From an uncultured Eubacterium sp. (lineage in GTDB: Bacteria; Bacillota; Clostridia; Lachnospirales; Lachnospiraceae), in the NCBI GenBank assembly GCA_905236225.1, contig CAJOPM010000180.1:1-14237 (forward strand): a stretch of 14,237 bases of DNA. Reading direction: 5' to 3'. The notes below the pieces were generated by a model. That model did not search any database. It saw only the letters and a list, made by a program, of their open reading frames with translations, and had not been told where the DNA came from. Shown piece by piece: positions 1-8,135 of the stretch. The translations under genes were made by a program, and so were the position numbers. Positions within the stretch are counted from its first letter, which is position 1, and every line of letters starts with the position of its first letter.

Positions 1-1208
1 ATTCTGTCCGGCTCTATCGAAGATATAGTCTCAAGCAGCTTTTTATCGCATCCTTTTCTTGGAGGATCGACTACTATCACATCAGGTTTTTGAGAATTAT
101 TTTCATAGAAACGTGGCACAACCTCTTCAGCCTTACCCGCCATAAACTCTACATTAGTGATATTGTTCTTAATTGCATTAATCTTAGCATCTTCGATGGC
201 CCTTTCTACAATTTCGACACCATAAACCCATTTGGCCCGTTGCGCCATACAAAGCGAAATTGTCCCGATTCCGCAGTACAAATCCCACACAATTTCATCA
301 CCTGTAAGATTGGCATATTCTAATGCAATAGAGTATAGTTTTTGCATCTGCGTTGGATTAACCTGGTAAAACGAAACCGGCGAAATATTAAACGTAAGTC
401 CTAATATTTGATCTTCTATATAATCCTTTCCCCAAAGAGTAATAGTTTTATCGCCTAGGATTACATTCGTCTTCTTCTTGTTAATATTGATGCAAATGCT
501 ATGCACTCCGTCTATATCTGCAAGGCTGTTAATAAACTCATCGCTATAAGGCAGCTTGTTTGAATTGATTACAAAACAGACCATAATCTGCTTGCTGTAA
601 AAACCGTATCTTAAAAGAACGTGACGTAAAATACCGCTATGATTTTCTTCGTCATAAGGCTCGACGTTATATTTGTTTGCGACAGCCAAAACAGCATCCA
701 TTATTTCCTTCATAACAGGCATACTGACTTTGCAGTCGTCAATTTCTATCAAACTATGGGTTCGCCCGGCAAAAAAGCCGGCTACTATCTTTCCATCTTT
801 GTTTCTCCTTATTGGGAACTGCTCTTTATTTCTAAATCTAAAAGGATGTTCCATACCGACAATCGGCTCTATGTCAAAATTATCTATCCCACCAATTCTT
901 GATAAATTATCTCTTACAAGCTTTTGCTTAAACTCAAGCTGCTTATCATATGAGAGCGTTTGAATCTGACACCCGCCGCATCTTTTTGCCTGAGGGCACT
1001 CAGGTTCTACTCTGTCTGATGACGGCTCAATTATCTCAAGCAGTCGTGCATAGCCATATGTCTTTTTTACTTTGATGACCTTGACTAATACCTTATCTCC
1101 AATAATTGCATCCTTAACAAATAAAGGGAAATCATCGGCTCTTCCGATGCCTTCCCCATTTGATGTAAAGTCTGTTATTTCTATAATATAATTATCATTC
1201 TTGTTCAC
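1..1208 (-). CDS. rlmD: 23S rRNA (uracil-5-)-methyltransferase, RlmD/RlmCD (RumA) family, 3' end cut by window edge
   Basis: SAM-dependent methyltransferase predicted to make 5-methyluridine in 23S rRNA; Firmicutes members (RlmCD) often modify both U747 and U1939. My translation gives 402 residues from a GTG start at 1208 and runs off the window start. An N-terminal TRAM-like stretch (about 1-60) precedes a [4Fe-4S] cluster motif, CPQAKRCGGCQ: C71, C77 and C80, with a fourth ligand C159 in DDC. The SAM-binding motif DLYCGIGT is at about 309-316 and the family signature DPPRKG at 381-386. The catalytic cysteine lies beyond the edge, so activity cannot be confirmed here. The GTG is chosen because AGAGG (1216-1220) sits 7 nt upstream and no better in-frame start was seen. 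It begins 16 nt after the yhaM stop, so the two are probably cotranscribed. The family is clear; RlmD versus RlmCD specificity is inferred. Confidence 0.93.
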   Translation of the reverse strand, partial: MNKNDNYIIEITDFTSNGEGIGRADDFPLFVKDAIIGDKVLVKVIKVKKTYGYARLLEIIEPSSDRVEPECPQAKRCGGCQIQTLSYDKQLEFKQKLVRDNLSRIGGIDNFDIEPIVGMEHPFRFRNKEQFPIRRNKDGKIVAGFFAGRTHSLIEIDDCKVSMPVMKEIMDAVLAVANKYNVEPYDEENHSGILRHVLLRYGFYSKQIMVCFVINSNKLPYSDEFINSLADIDGVHSICININKKKTNVILGDKTITLWGKDYIEDQILGLTFNISPVSFYQVNPTQMQKLYSIALEYANLTGDEIVWDLYCGIGTISLCMAQRAKWVYGVEIVERAIEDAKINAIKNNITNVEFMAGKAEEVVPRFYENNSQKPDVIVVDPPRKGCDKKLLETISSIEPDR

Positions 1209-1224
1209 GTAAGTACCTCTATAT

Positions 1225-2181
1225 CTACCAATTATCCGTCTTTTTGATATTAGAGCCTATGTATCTGTCAAATCCCAACCAACCGCCGGACTTTGCCTCG
1301 CCTGCATTTTTAAGGCTTTCCTTGAAAGTCTCCATCTTGGCATCTAAGTTGTCGGCAAAACTAAGCGCAAGCGCTTCTATAATAGCCGGTTTTTTAGGCG
1401 AACCAAATTCCAGCTCTCCGTGGTGAGCAAGTATACAATGCACCAGCTGACTCCTTAATGCATCGGGAAATCCTTCAATGCTTCTTGCATATGTTTCTAT
1501 CCATCTCGCACCGATATAAATATGCCCCAGCAGTTGCCCATCGTCCGTATAGTCGTTCTCGGGAAACAAAGACAGCTCATCTATCTTCCCTATATCGTGC
1601 AAAATTGAAGCGCTAATCAGCAGATCTCTGTTTATATAAGGATAATTTTTTGCTATAAAATCACAGACTCTTGTTACTGATAATGTATGCTCTAGCAGCC
1701 CTCCCACAAAACCGTGGTGTACGCTTTTTGCTGCCGAGTGCGCCTTAAAGCTGTCCTTAAAGTGCTTAGAGGATTCCTTAAATATTTTCTCTAGAAGCTT
1801 TCTTAGATAGTCATTCTTAATAGTTTCGATAAAAGATAACAGCTCTTCATACATTTCATCAACGTCATAATCTGAAACCGGAAGGTAGTCTGCCGGATCG
1901 TATTCTCCTTCCGAAACCTTTCTGGCGCGGCGTATATTAAGCTGCAGGGCATCTTTAAATTTGGTTATCTCACCGGTTACCTCGACATAATCCGTCTTGG
2001 AAAAATCCTCTATTCCGCCTGAAGATACTTCCCAAATCTTAGCCGCTAATATTCCGCTCTTATCTTGAAGCACGACATCATCATAAGGCTTGCCTCCTTT
2101 AGTCATGCGAGTATTTTTTTCCTTGCAAAGATAAATCTGACTGATATTATCTCCTTCTTTAAGTTGTTCAATATATATCAT
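1225..2181 (-). CDS. yhaM: 3'-5' exoribonuclease YhaM (OB-fold + HD domain)
   Basis: Metal-dependent 3'-5' exoribonuclease of the YhaM/Cbf1 family, which trims the 3' ends of RNAs in Firmicutes. The 318 residues match the usual length of about 310-330. An OB-fold nucleic-acid-binding domain occupies about 10-90. A linker leads into an HD domain with the metal-binding set: H165 (GLLEHT), the HD pair H195-D196 in HDIGK, H220, H253-H254 (LAHHGE) and D277 (SFADNLD). All expected HD ligands appear present, so it should be active. The ATG shares one base with the TAA of the upstream HtrA-like gene (TAATG). A strong AGGAGAGG ribosome binding site lies inside that gene, which suggests translational coupling. 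The rRNA methyltransferase follows 16 nt downstream. Confidence 0.94.
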   Translation of the reverse strand: MIYIEQLKEGDNISQIYLCKEKNTRMTKGGKPYDDVVLQDKSGILAAKIWEVSSGGIEDFSKTDYVEVTGEITKFKDALQLNIRRARKVSEGEYDPADYLPVSDYDVDEMYEELLSFIETIKNDYLRKLLEKIFKESSKHFKDSFKAHSAAKSVHHGFVGGLLEHTLSVTRVCDFIAKNYPYINRDLLISASILHDIGKIDELSLFPENDYTDDGQLLGHIYIGARWIETYARSIEGFPDALRSQLVHCILAHHGELEFGSPKKPAIIEALALSFADNLDAKMETFKESLKNAGEAKSGGWLGFDRYIGSNIKKTDNW

Positions 2182-3461
2182 TAATTAACCTCTCCTATCG
2201 TGCCTGTGCACGTAATTTCGGTATAGTTGTGATTTGCTCCCATACGCTTAAGTGTAACATTTATTGCCGAGCCGTCCTCAAAATTCTCAAACTCTTTCTC
2301 ATAATCAGATACATTGCTTATATTAGTGCCGTTAATTTTAACAATAACATCACCTTTTTGAAGTCCTGCATTCATAGCCGGCGAATCCTCCGCAACCTCA
2401 TATACATACGCTCCTTCAGGCAAGCTGTATTGCTCTGCAATTACCTGTGTAACTGTAGATATTTTAACACCAAAAAATGCTTTCTTATCTCCCTTGCAAA
2501 GCATATCTAATTCATCTTCTATATCTGACATCACAATCGCCCCAAGCGCAGACGATGCTCCGGACTGTGTTATATCAGATTTTATAATACCTATAACTTC
2601 GCCATCCGAATTAAGTATAGCACCATTAGATAACGTACTTGCTGTAATATCGGTAGAAAACGTGCTAAGCTCGCCATCGTAAATGCCGGCTATATCTGCT
2701 GCCGTAGAAATGTTCCCTGTAAGAACAGAATAATCAATTCCGGAAGGCGCTCCCACTGCAATAACAATATCACCGCGTGATAAGTTGCTCTTAGAGGCAA
2801 TAGGCGCCACCTTAATTTTATCAAAGGTATCATCACTGACATCGGCAGTATCAACCTTTATTACCGCAAGTCCAATGCTCTCATCCCGACCCTTGAGCTT
2901 GCCACTGCAGAGCGTTCCGTCGCAAAAGGATACCGTAATATCTTCTGCATCGCTTACCGCCGATGCGCTAGTTACAATCATTATATTATTATCACTTTTC
3001 TTTATAATAATGCCGCTTGATTTGCCTTCTGTCTGATAGCCTGTATCAAACCAGTCTCTGTCACTGCTGACTCCTGTCACCATCGCAATAAAACAATCCG
3101 CCTCTTGCCCTATATCATATAAGCTGTCCTGATAAGACTGCTCTGATGATATCCCGCTAGTTGCCATTTGCTTCTCAACCTCTGATTCTATCTCTTCTTT
3201 GATCTGCTGAGGCGTATACGTAGAAGCCACGCTGTGCTCCTCATTATTTGCATCATCACTCAAATAATAGGAATCTAAAGATTCTTCATTTAATGCTGTA
3301 AGTCCCGCACTGATAATCGTAAATACAAAAGCTGCTACCGCTCCAAAAAGCACAGCAAACATAATAACAAATCCGGCCCATCTTGCTCTCTTACGCCTGC
3401 TAATGGGCTTTTCTTTTACCTGTTCTTCAAGCAACTCATAATCTTTATCATCTTCAGCCAT
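2181..3461 (-). CDS. Membrane-anchored HtrA/DegP-like protein with PDZ domain, catalytic His and Asp apparently lost (pseudoprotease)
   Basis: A 426-residue protein with the HtrA (S1C) layout. A basic cytosolic N-terminus (1-28) is followed by one membrane anchor (about 29-53), a linker rich in acidic residues and Ser (about 55-118), a trypsin-like domain (about 120-315) and one PDZ domain (about 325-420, with AGLQKGDVIVKING). The fold is recognisable, but the catalytic triad is not. The usual LTNxHVV His position reads VTSASAV (S167). The Asp of DLAVIKID reads GLAVIKVD (G197). GNSGGPL is replaced by TLSNGAIL, keeping only a serine (S278). I infer a non-proteolytic PDZ scaffold or sensor outside the membrane, though a divergent protease is not excluded. 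The start has TGAGG 8 nt upstream. It is the first gene of the operon with yhaM and rlmD. Confidence 0.82.
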   Translation of the reverse strand: MAEDDKDYELLEEQVKEKPISRRKRARWAGFVIMFAVLFGAVAAFVFTIISAGLTALNEESLDSYYLSDDANNEEHSVASTYTPQQIKEEIESEVEKQMATSGISSEQSYQDSLYDIGQEADCFIAMVTGVSSDRDWFDTGYQTEGKSSGIIIKKSDNNIMIVTSASAVSDAEDITVSFCDGTLCSGKLKGRDESIGLAVIKVDTADVSDDTFDKIKVAPIASKSNLSRGDIVIAVGAPSGIDYSVLTGNISTAADIAGIYDGELSTFSTDITASTLSNGAILNSDGEVIGIIKSDITQSGASSALGAIVMSDIEDELDMLCKGDKKAFFGVKISTVTQVIAEQYSLPEGAYVYEVAEDSPAMNAGLQKGDVIVKINGTNISNVSDYEKEFENFEDGSAINVTLKRMGANHNYTEITCTGTIGEVN

Positions 3462-3501
3462 ATCAAAACCTCAAGTAATCCGATTTGCAAATATCTAAAT
3501 C

Positions 3502-3507
3502 ATTATA
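3502..3507 (-). promoter_or_regulatory. Putative -10 element for the HtrA-like/yhaM/rlmD operon
   Basis: Read on the minus strand this is TATAAT, a perfect -10 consensus. It would start transcription near 3495 and leave a leader of about 35 nt carrying the TGAGG ribosome binding site. No good -35 hexamer is visible at 16-18 bp. The upstream DNA holds two ATTTGA copies 9 bp apart, which could bind an activator; that part is speculation. Confidence 0.5.
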
Positions 3508-3580
3508 CCTCAAATAGTTCAAATAAAGGATACCTAAATCATAAAATGAGTTTGGTTTTATAAAAAATCAGCAAAATATG

Positions 3581-3589
3581 TGATAAAAT
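3581..3589 (+). promoter_or_regulatory. Putative extended -10 promoter of mutS2, very close to the ATG
   Basis: TGATAAAAT fits the extended -10 pattern TGnTAnnnT. The hexamer TAAAAT (3584-3589) ends 10 nt before the mutS2 ATG, which predicts a start at about 3596-3597 and a leader of only 3-4 nt. No clear -35 box lies at the normal spacing; TTGGTT (3552-3557) is too far upstream. No Shine-Dalgarno precedes the ATG. Confidence 0.45.
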
Positions 3590-3599
3590 AAAAAAGATT

Positions 3600-5972
3600 A
3601 TGAATAAGAAAGTATTACACACATTAGAATATTATAAAATAATTGATTTACTTAAAAATAAAGCCAGCTCCGATGAAGGCAGGGCGCTTTGCGATAAGCT
3701 AAGACCGCTCGATGATATAGATGCCATAAACTCTATGCAAGAGCAGACTCAGTGCGCTATGCGCCGTTTATTTGCCAAAGGCGATTTTCCTCTTAGCAAT
3801 ATCTTTAATATCTCGCCCTCGCTTAAGCGCTTAGAGATCGGCGGCACTTTGAATTCTATGGAGCTGCTTGGCATAGCTAATATTTTAGAGCTTACCAAGA
3901 GAATTAAAACATACTCAACAAAAGACAACTCAGATTTATCCTCTGACTGCCTTGATGAGCTCTTTGACAATCTTACTGTAATTGGCGGTATTTTAAGTGA
4001 AATCAGACGATGCATCAGTTCTGAAGATGAATTCTATGATGATGCCTCTGATACGCTTAAAAATATTCGACGCCGTATGGCCTCTGTCAACAACAGGATT
4101 CATTCTCTTATGAATGAAATGCTAACTTCATCTACCGTTAGAGACAGCCTGCAGGATACGGTTATCACAATGCGAGGAGGACGCTACTGCCTTAGCGTTC
4201 GTTCAGATGCCAAGAACAAAGTCCCGGGCATAATATGCGATCAGTCCTCTAAGGGCAGTACTTTATTTATCGAGCCTATGGCAGTAGCCCAGCTTAATAA
4301 CGATCTAAAGCAGCTCGAATCCGAAGAGCTTGAAGAAATAGAAGTAATACTTAAGGATTTGAGTCTTCTTTGCGCTAAATACATACCTGAGCTTAAGGCA
4401 AATCATGACACCCTAATAGAGCTTGACTTTATCTTCGCCAGGGCAAATCTTGCTATGGATATGAATGCCGTAAGGCCTATACTGACAGACAAAAAAGTTT
4501 TTAGCCTTAGAGCTGCAAGACATCCTCTTCTTAATCCAAAGAGTGTTGTCCCAATAGATATATATTTAGGATATGAATTTAATCAGCTGATAATAACAGG
4601 TCCTAATACAGGCGGTAAGACGGTATCTCTTAAAACCGCCGGTCTTTTGTGCCTGATGGCTCAATCGGGTTTACATATTCCGACAGGCGACAGATCAAAA
4701 GTCGGAGTTTTTACTCAAATATATGCAGATATAGGAGATGAACAAAGTATTGAACAGTCTCTAAGTACATTTTCATCTCATATGACTAATCTTGTCTATA
4801 TACTTAAAAAAGCAAAGCACAACTCCTTGGTTTTGCTTGATGAACTTTGTTCCGGTACAGATCCGGCAGAAGGTGCTGCTCTTGCCACTGCCATTCTGGA
4901 GCGGCTGCATAATAATAATATCCCAACGCTGGCAACGACTCACTACAGTGAGATTAAATCCTATGCGCTGTCGACAAATGGTGTACAGAATGCCTGCTGC
5001 GAATTTAATGTAGAGACATTAAGTCCCACCTATGTCCTTAAAATAGGTATCCCCGGAAAGAGCAATGCGTTTGCAATATCAAAAAAGCTGCATCTTCCTA
5101 CAGATATTATAGAAGATGCCAAAAGCAAGATGACCAAAAGCGATCTTGATTTTGAAAAACTTCTGACCGATCTTGAGCGCACAAAAGCAAAAGCCGAAAA
5201 TGAAAAAGTTAAAATTGAAACTTACAAAAGAGAGATTGCCACTCTTAAGAATCGACTTAGCCAAAAAGAAGTCAATCTCGAAAACCGCAAGGAAAAAATT
5301 ATTCAGCAGGCTAATGAACAAGCCACAAAGATTCTGCAGGAAGCTAAAGACCTTGCTGATAAAACCATTAGAGATTTTAATAAATACGGCGCCAAAGGCG
5401 ATATCAAAAAAATGGAGCAACAGCGCTCACAAGTAGGCGGTAAGATAAAAGACCTTTATGATAAATCCTCATCTAAGCCTAAGAAGAAATCACCTTCGCC
5501 TAAGGCTTCATCTCTTCATGTGGGCGATAAGGTGCGCGTAATTTCACTTGGACTTACCGGAACAATACACACTTTGCCTAACAACAAGGGAGATTTAAGT
5601 GTTAATATGGGCATTCTTAATTCTACCGTCAATATAGAAGATATAGAAAAAATAGCAGAAGCAGAAGTATTTACGGATGCACCTGTAAAGAAATCTTTTG
5701 TCCAATCTTCTGTAAACAAATCCATGAGCATCTCTCCTGAAATAAACCTTTTGGGAAAGACCAAGGCAGAAGCGCTTATGGCTTTGGATAAATATATAGA
5801 TGACGCTATATTATCTCATCTTAATGAAATTAGAATAGTTCACGGCAAGGGCAGCGGGGCGCTCAGATCTGCCGTACAAGATTACTTGAAAAAATCAGCA
5901 CAGGTTGACTCATACAGATTAGGTGAATTCGGAGAAGGCGATAGCGGCGTTACAATAGCTACGCTCAAATAA
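3600..5972 (+). CDS. mutS2: Endonuclease MutS2 / ribosome-rescue ATPase RqcU
   Basis: A MutS2-family ATPase of 790 residues, the usual length. In Bacillus it acts on collided ribosomes; in other bacteria it limits recombination. An N-terminal clamp/lever region (about 1-320) precedes the ABC-type ATPase with Walker A GPNTGGKT (334-341) and Walker B LVLLDE (D414-E415), followed by the signature CSGTDPAEG. A charged coiled coil spans about 505-610, a KOW-like module about 640-690, and a C-terminal Smr domain about 718-790. The Smr motif HGKGSG (from H748) is intact; the first Smr motif reads NLLG rather than DLRG, a variant that may bear on nuclease activity. No upstream start with a Shine-Dalgarno exists, and the N-terminus MNKKVLHTLEYYKI fits the family. 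The stop is 16 nt before a two-component response regulator, so they likely form one transcript. Confidence 0.96.
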   Translation: MNKKVLHTLEYYKIIDLLKNKASSDEGRALCDKLRPLDDIDAINSMQEQTQCAMRRLFAKGDFPLSNIFNISPSLKRLEIGGTLNSMELLGIANILELTKRIKTYSTKDNSDLSSDCLDELFDNLTVIGGILSEIRRCISSEDEFYDDASDTLKNIRRRMASVNNRIHSLMNEMLTSSTVRDSLQDTVITMRGGRYCLSVRSDAKNKVPGIICDQSSKGSTLFIEPMAVAQLNNDLKQLESEELEEIEVILKDLSLLCAKYIPELKANHDTLIELDFIFARANLAMDMNAVRPILTDKKVFSLRAARHPLLNPKSVVPIDIYLGYEFNQLIITGPNTGGKTVSLKTAGLLCLMAQSGLHIPTGDRSKVGVFTQIYADIGDEQSIEQSLSTFSSHMTNLVYILKKAKHNSLVLLDELCSGTDPAEGAALATAILERLHNNNIPTLATTHYSEIKSYALSTNGVQNACCEFNVETLSPTYVLKIGIPGKSNAFAISKKLHLPTDIIEDAKSKMTKSDLDFEKLLTDLERTKAKAENEKVKIETYKREIATLKNRLSQKEVNLENRKEKIIQQANEQATKILQEAKDLADKTIRDFNKYGAKGDIKKMEQQRSQVGGKIKDLYDKSSSKPKKKSPSPKASSLHVGDKVRVISLGLTGTIHTLPNNKGDLSVNMGILNSTVNIEDIEKIAEAEVFTDAPVKKSFVQSSVNKSMSISPEINLLGKTKAEALMALDKYIDDAILSHLNEIRIVHGKGSGALRSAVQDYLKKSAQVDSYRLGEFGEGDSGVTIATLK

Positions 5973-5973
5973 C

Positions 5974-5979
5974 AGGAGG
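5974..5979 (+). promoter_or_regulatory. Shine-Dalgarno AGGAGG of the response regulator
   Basis: A perfect AGGAGG sits 9 nt before the ATG at 5989, starting 1 nt after the mutS2 stop codon. It fixes the start and supports readthrough expression from mutS2. It contrasts with the absence of any Shine-Dalgarno at mutS2 itself. Confidence 0.85.
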
Positions 5980-5988
5980 ATAAAATCA

Positions 5989-6693
5989 ATGTCATCAAAA
6001 CAAAGAATACTTATAGTAGATGATGATGCTAATATAGCAGAGCTCATCTCTTTATATCTAACAAAGGAATGTTTTGAAACTCAAATAGCATCCGATGGTC
6101 AGAGTGCTCTTGATATGCTTAAGCAATCTCCTTTCGATCTAGTGCTATTGGATATTATGCTGCCCGGAATTGACGGCTACCAGGTCTGCAGACAGATTAG
6201 AACTACATCCCGTATGCCTATTATTATGCTATCCGCTAAAGGCGAGGTATTCGATAAAGTATTAGGGCTCGAAATGGGCGCTGATGATTATATGATTAAA
6301 CCTTTTGACTCTAAAGAACTTGTTGCAAGAGTCAAGGCAGTTCTTAGAAGGAGTCAATATGTCCCCGAGGCTCCGAAAACCAATACGAATGTAAAAATAG
6401 TGGAATACGAAGATTTAACCATAAATCTTACCAACTACTCTGTTATATATAAAGGCAAAAGCATCGATATGCCCCCAAAAGAACTTGAACTGTTATATTT
6501 TCTTGCCTCATCACCCGGTCAGGTATTTACGCGCGAGCAGCTACTTGACAATATCTGGGGATATGAGTATGTAGGCGATACCAGAACTGTTGATGTTCAT
6601 GTAAAGAGAGTTCGCGAGAAAATACACGAAGGAAAGAACTGGAACATTGCAACGGTCTGGGGAATAGGCTATAAATTCGAGGTGCATCAATGA
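5989..6693 (+). CDS. OmpR/PhoB-family two-component response regulator
   Basis: A DNA-binding transcription regulator of 234 residues, typical for the OmpR family. The receiver domain (about 5-120) has the acidic pair D11-D12, the phospho-acceptor D55 in LVLLDIMLPG, the conserved Ser S82 (MLSAK) and K104 (YMIKPF), so all switch residues are present. A winged-helix output domain (about 138-232) contains the recognition-helix region RTVDVHVKRVREKI. Its stop overlaps the start of the following kinase by 4 nt (ATGA), the usual pairing of cognate partners. Targets cannot be read from the window. Its place behind mutS2 suggests shared transcription, though an internal promoter inside mutS2 is possible. 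Confidence 0.95.
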   Translation: MSSKQRILIVDDDANIAELISLYLTKECFETQIASDGQSALDMLKQSPFDLVLLDIMLPGIDGYQVCRQIRTTSRMPIIMLSAKGEVFDKVLGLEMGADDYMIKPFDSKELVARVKAVLRRSQYVPEAPKTNTNVKIVEYEDLTINLTNYSVIYKGKSIDMPPKELELLYFLASSPGQVFTREQLLDNIWGYEYVGDTRTVDVHVKRVREKIHEGKNWNIATVWGIGYKFEVHQ

Positions 6694-8099
6694 AGTACTC
6701 CGTTAAATCCAAGCTGATACTGGCATATATTATATTTGGCATAGCAGGTTTTATTGTAGTCTCTTTGTTCAGCTATAATGATGCATTTGAAAGAAGCTGC
6801 AAATCTCACGCAAAGAGTTTGTACAAAGAGGCTCTTTCCATTGCCGACTCCTATGGTCCTAAATATTTTAACAGTTCCTTATCATCAGATGATTTCCAAA
6901 TGCTTATATCTTCGCTTGGTGACTATTTAAATGCCGAAATATGGCTCACCTCCACGAAAGGACGTATAATGATAGACTCTAACGAGAGCTACTCGGGCAC
7001 ATTATTAAATGATTTCGATATAACTAAATTCGGCAACAAAACCTATCTGGTCGGCACATTTGATTCCTATTTTGAAGAAGAGCATCTTAGCGTATATGCG
7101 CCGGTTACAGTAAATTATTCAATAAAGGGATATATCATAATCCATTTACCCTTATCTGTCGTTAATTTGGATGCTCAAAACATGCTCAAATCAGTGTATC
7201 TTACATATATTATATTTATGCTGATTCTTCTCGCCGGCATGATGTTTATTATGTTTACTCATGTGGCAAGGATCAGAAAAATTGAGCATTTCTTAAAAAG
7301 TTATCACTCAGGTGATGACGTCATGGCGCCTGTCATTAAATCTCACGACGAACTCGGTATGATGTCATCATATATAAATTTTATGGTTCATCAGCTAGAT
7401 ACATTAGAGGACGATCAAAAGAAATTTATCTCTAATATATCTCACGATTTTCGTTCTCCACTAACCTCACTTAAAGGTTACATAACGGCTATGCTTGATG
7501 GTACAATACCACCCGAAAATCAGGAAAAGTACCTTAACATAGTTCTCAACGAAGCTAATCGTCTGCAAAAACTGTCAGACTCACTGCTTGAACTTAACAA
7601 AAACTCATCAAAAGCCGGCATGCTTGATATCATTACCTTCGATATAAATGAGACCATTAGGGCTACAATTCCGACATTTGAGGGAACCTGCCGCCAAAGG
7701 CATATTTCCTTCTTCTTATCACTTACGGGCAAGCACCTTTTAGTAAAAGCTGATAAGTCCAAAATTCAGCAGGTGCTTTATAACCTTATAGATAATGCTA
7801 TTAAATTCAGTTTTGATGATTCAAAAATTGATATAGATACGACTGTCAAAAATACAAAAGTCTTTATCTCTGTTAAAGATCACGGTCAGGGAATAGAAAA
7901 AGAAAATCTGCCCAAAATATGGGACAGATTCTATAAATCTGATGCCTCAAGAGGGCTTGATAAAGCCGGCAGCGGCATCGGTCTTTCTATTGTAAAAGGA
8001 ATCATCCAAAGTCACGGCGAAAACATTACGGTTGTAAGCACTCCCGGTGCCGGAACAGAGTTTAGCTTTACTCTGCCGCTCGCCGACGAGGAACTGTAA
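6690..8099 (+). CDS. Sensor histidine kinase, partner of the upstream OmpR-type regulator
   Basis: A classical membrane kinase of 469 residues. TM1 (about 8-28) and TM2 (about 168-190) flank an extracellular sensor domain of about 140 residues with no family I can name. A HAMP-like linker (about 191-240) leads to the HisKA domain with H252 in NISHDFRSPL. The HATPase domain is complete: N box NLIDNA (N365, N369), G1 DHGQGIE (397-403), F-box WDRFYKSD and G2 GSGIGLSI (427-434). It should autophosphorylate and pass phosphate to D55 of the regulator. A GAGG ribosome binding site (6679-6682) lies inside the regulator gene and the two genes overlap by 4 nt. The stop is followed by an intrinsic terminator. 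The input signal is unknown. Confidence 0.95.
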   Translation: MKYSVKSKLILAYIIFGIAGFIVVSLFSYNDAFERSCKSHAKSLYKEALSIADSYGPKYFNSSLSSDDFQMLISSLGDYLNAEIWLTSTKGRIMIDSNESYSGTLLNDFDITKFGNKTYLVGTFDSYFEEEHLSVYAPVTVNYSIKGYIIIHLPLSVVNLDAQNMLKSVYLTYIIFMLILLAGMMFIMFTHVARIRKIEHFLKSYHSGDDVMAPVIKSHDELGMMSSYINFMVHQLDTLEDDQKKFISNISHDFRSPLTSLKGYITAMLDGTIPPENQEKYLNIVLNEANRLQKLSDSLLELNKNSSKAGMLDIITFDINETIRATIPTFEGTCRQRHISFFLSLTGKHLLVKADKSKIQQVLYNLIDNAIKFSFDDSKIDIDTTVKNTKVFISVKDHGQGIEKENLPKIWDRFYKSDASRGLDKAGSGIGLSIVKGIIQSHGENITVVSTPGAGTEFSFTLPLADEEL

Positions 8100-8113
8100 G
8101 TGTTTTTGCAGTA

Positions 8114-8135
8114 TTGCTTTAGCTAAGGCAATTTT
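8114..8135 (+). terminator. Intrinsic terminator of the mutS2-regulator-kinase operon
   Basis: TTGCTTT and AAGGCAA form a 7-bp stem (one G-U pair) around an AGCT loop, followed by TTTT. It lies 15 nt after the kinase stop. The T tract is short and runs straight into the GC-rich 58-bp repeat, which may help block transcripts. Confidence 0.6.

Larger units (their letters stand above)
3462..3599. other. Divergent intergenic region between the HtrA-like gene and mutS2
   Basis: A very A/T-rich 138-bp gap holding promoters for both directions. A 9-bp direct repeat CTAAATCAT occurs at 3495-3503 and 3534-3542, one copy on each side of the minus-strand -10 box; it could be an operator pair or chance in A/T-rich DNA. 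No small ORF or RNA gene was recognised. Confidence 0.4.

Noticed and set aside
90..963. Plus-strand ORFs opposite the rRNA methyltransferase
   Set aside because: They are antisense to a clearly recognisable RlmD-family gene read on the minus strand, and have no family motifs or ribosome binding sites of note.
3495..3542. CTAAATCAT direct repeats as a CRISPR or iteron array
   Set aside because: Only two 9-bp copies in very A/T-rich DNA; too few and too short to support either.
5079..5420. Minus-strand 113-residue ORF inside mutS2
   Set aside because: It is antisense to the charged coiled-coil of MutS2; its Phe-rich composition is what the complement of Lys-rich codons gives.
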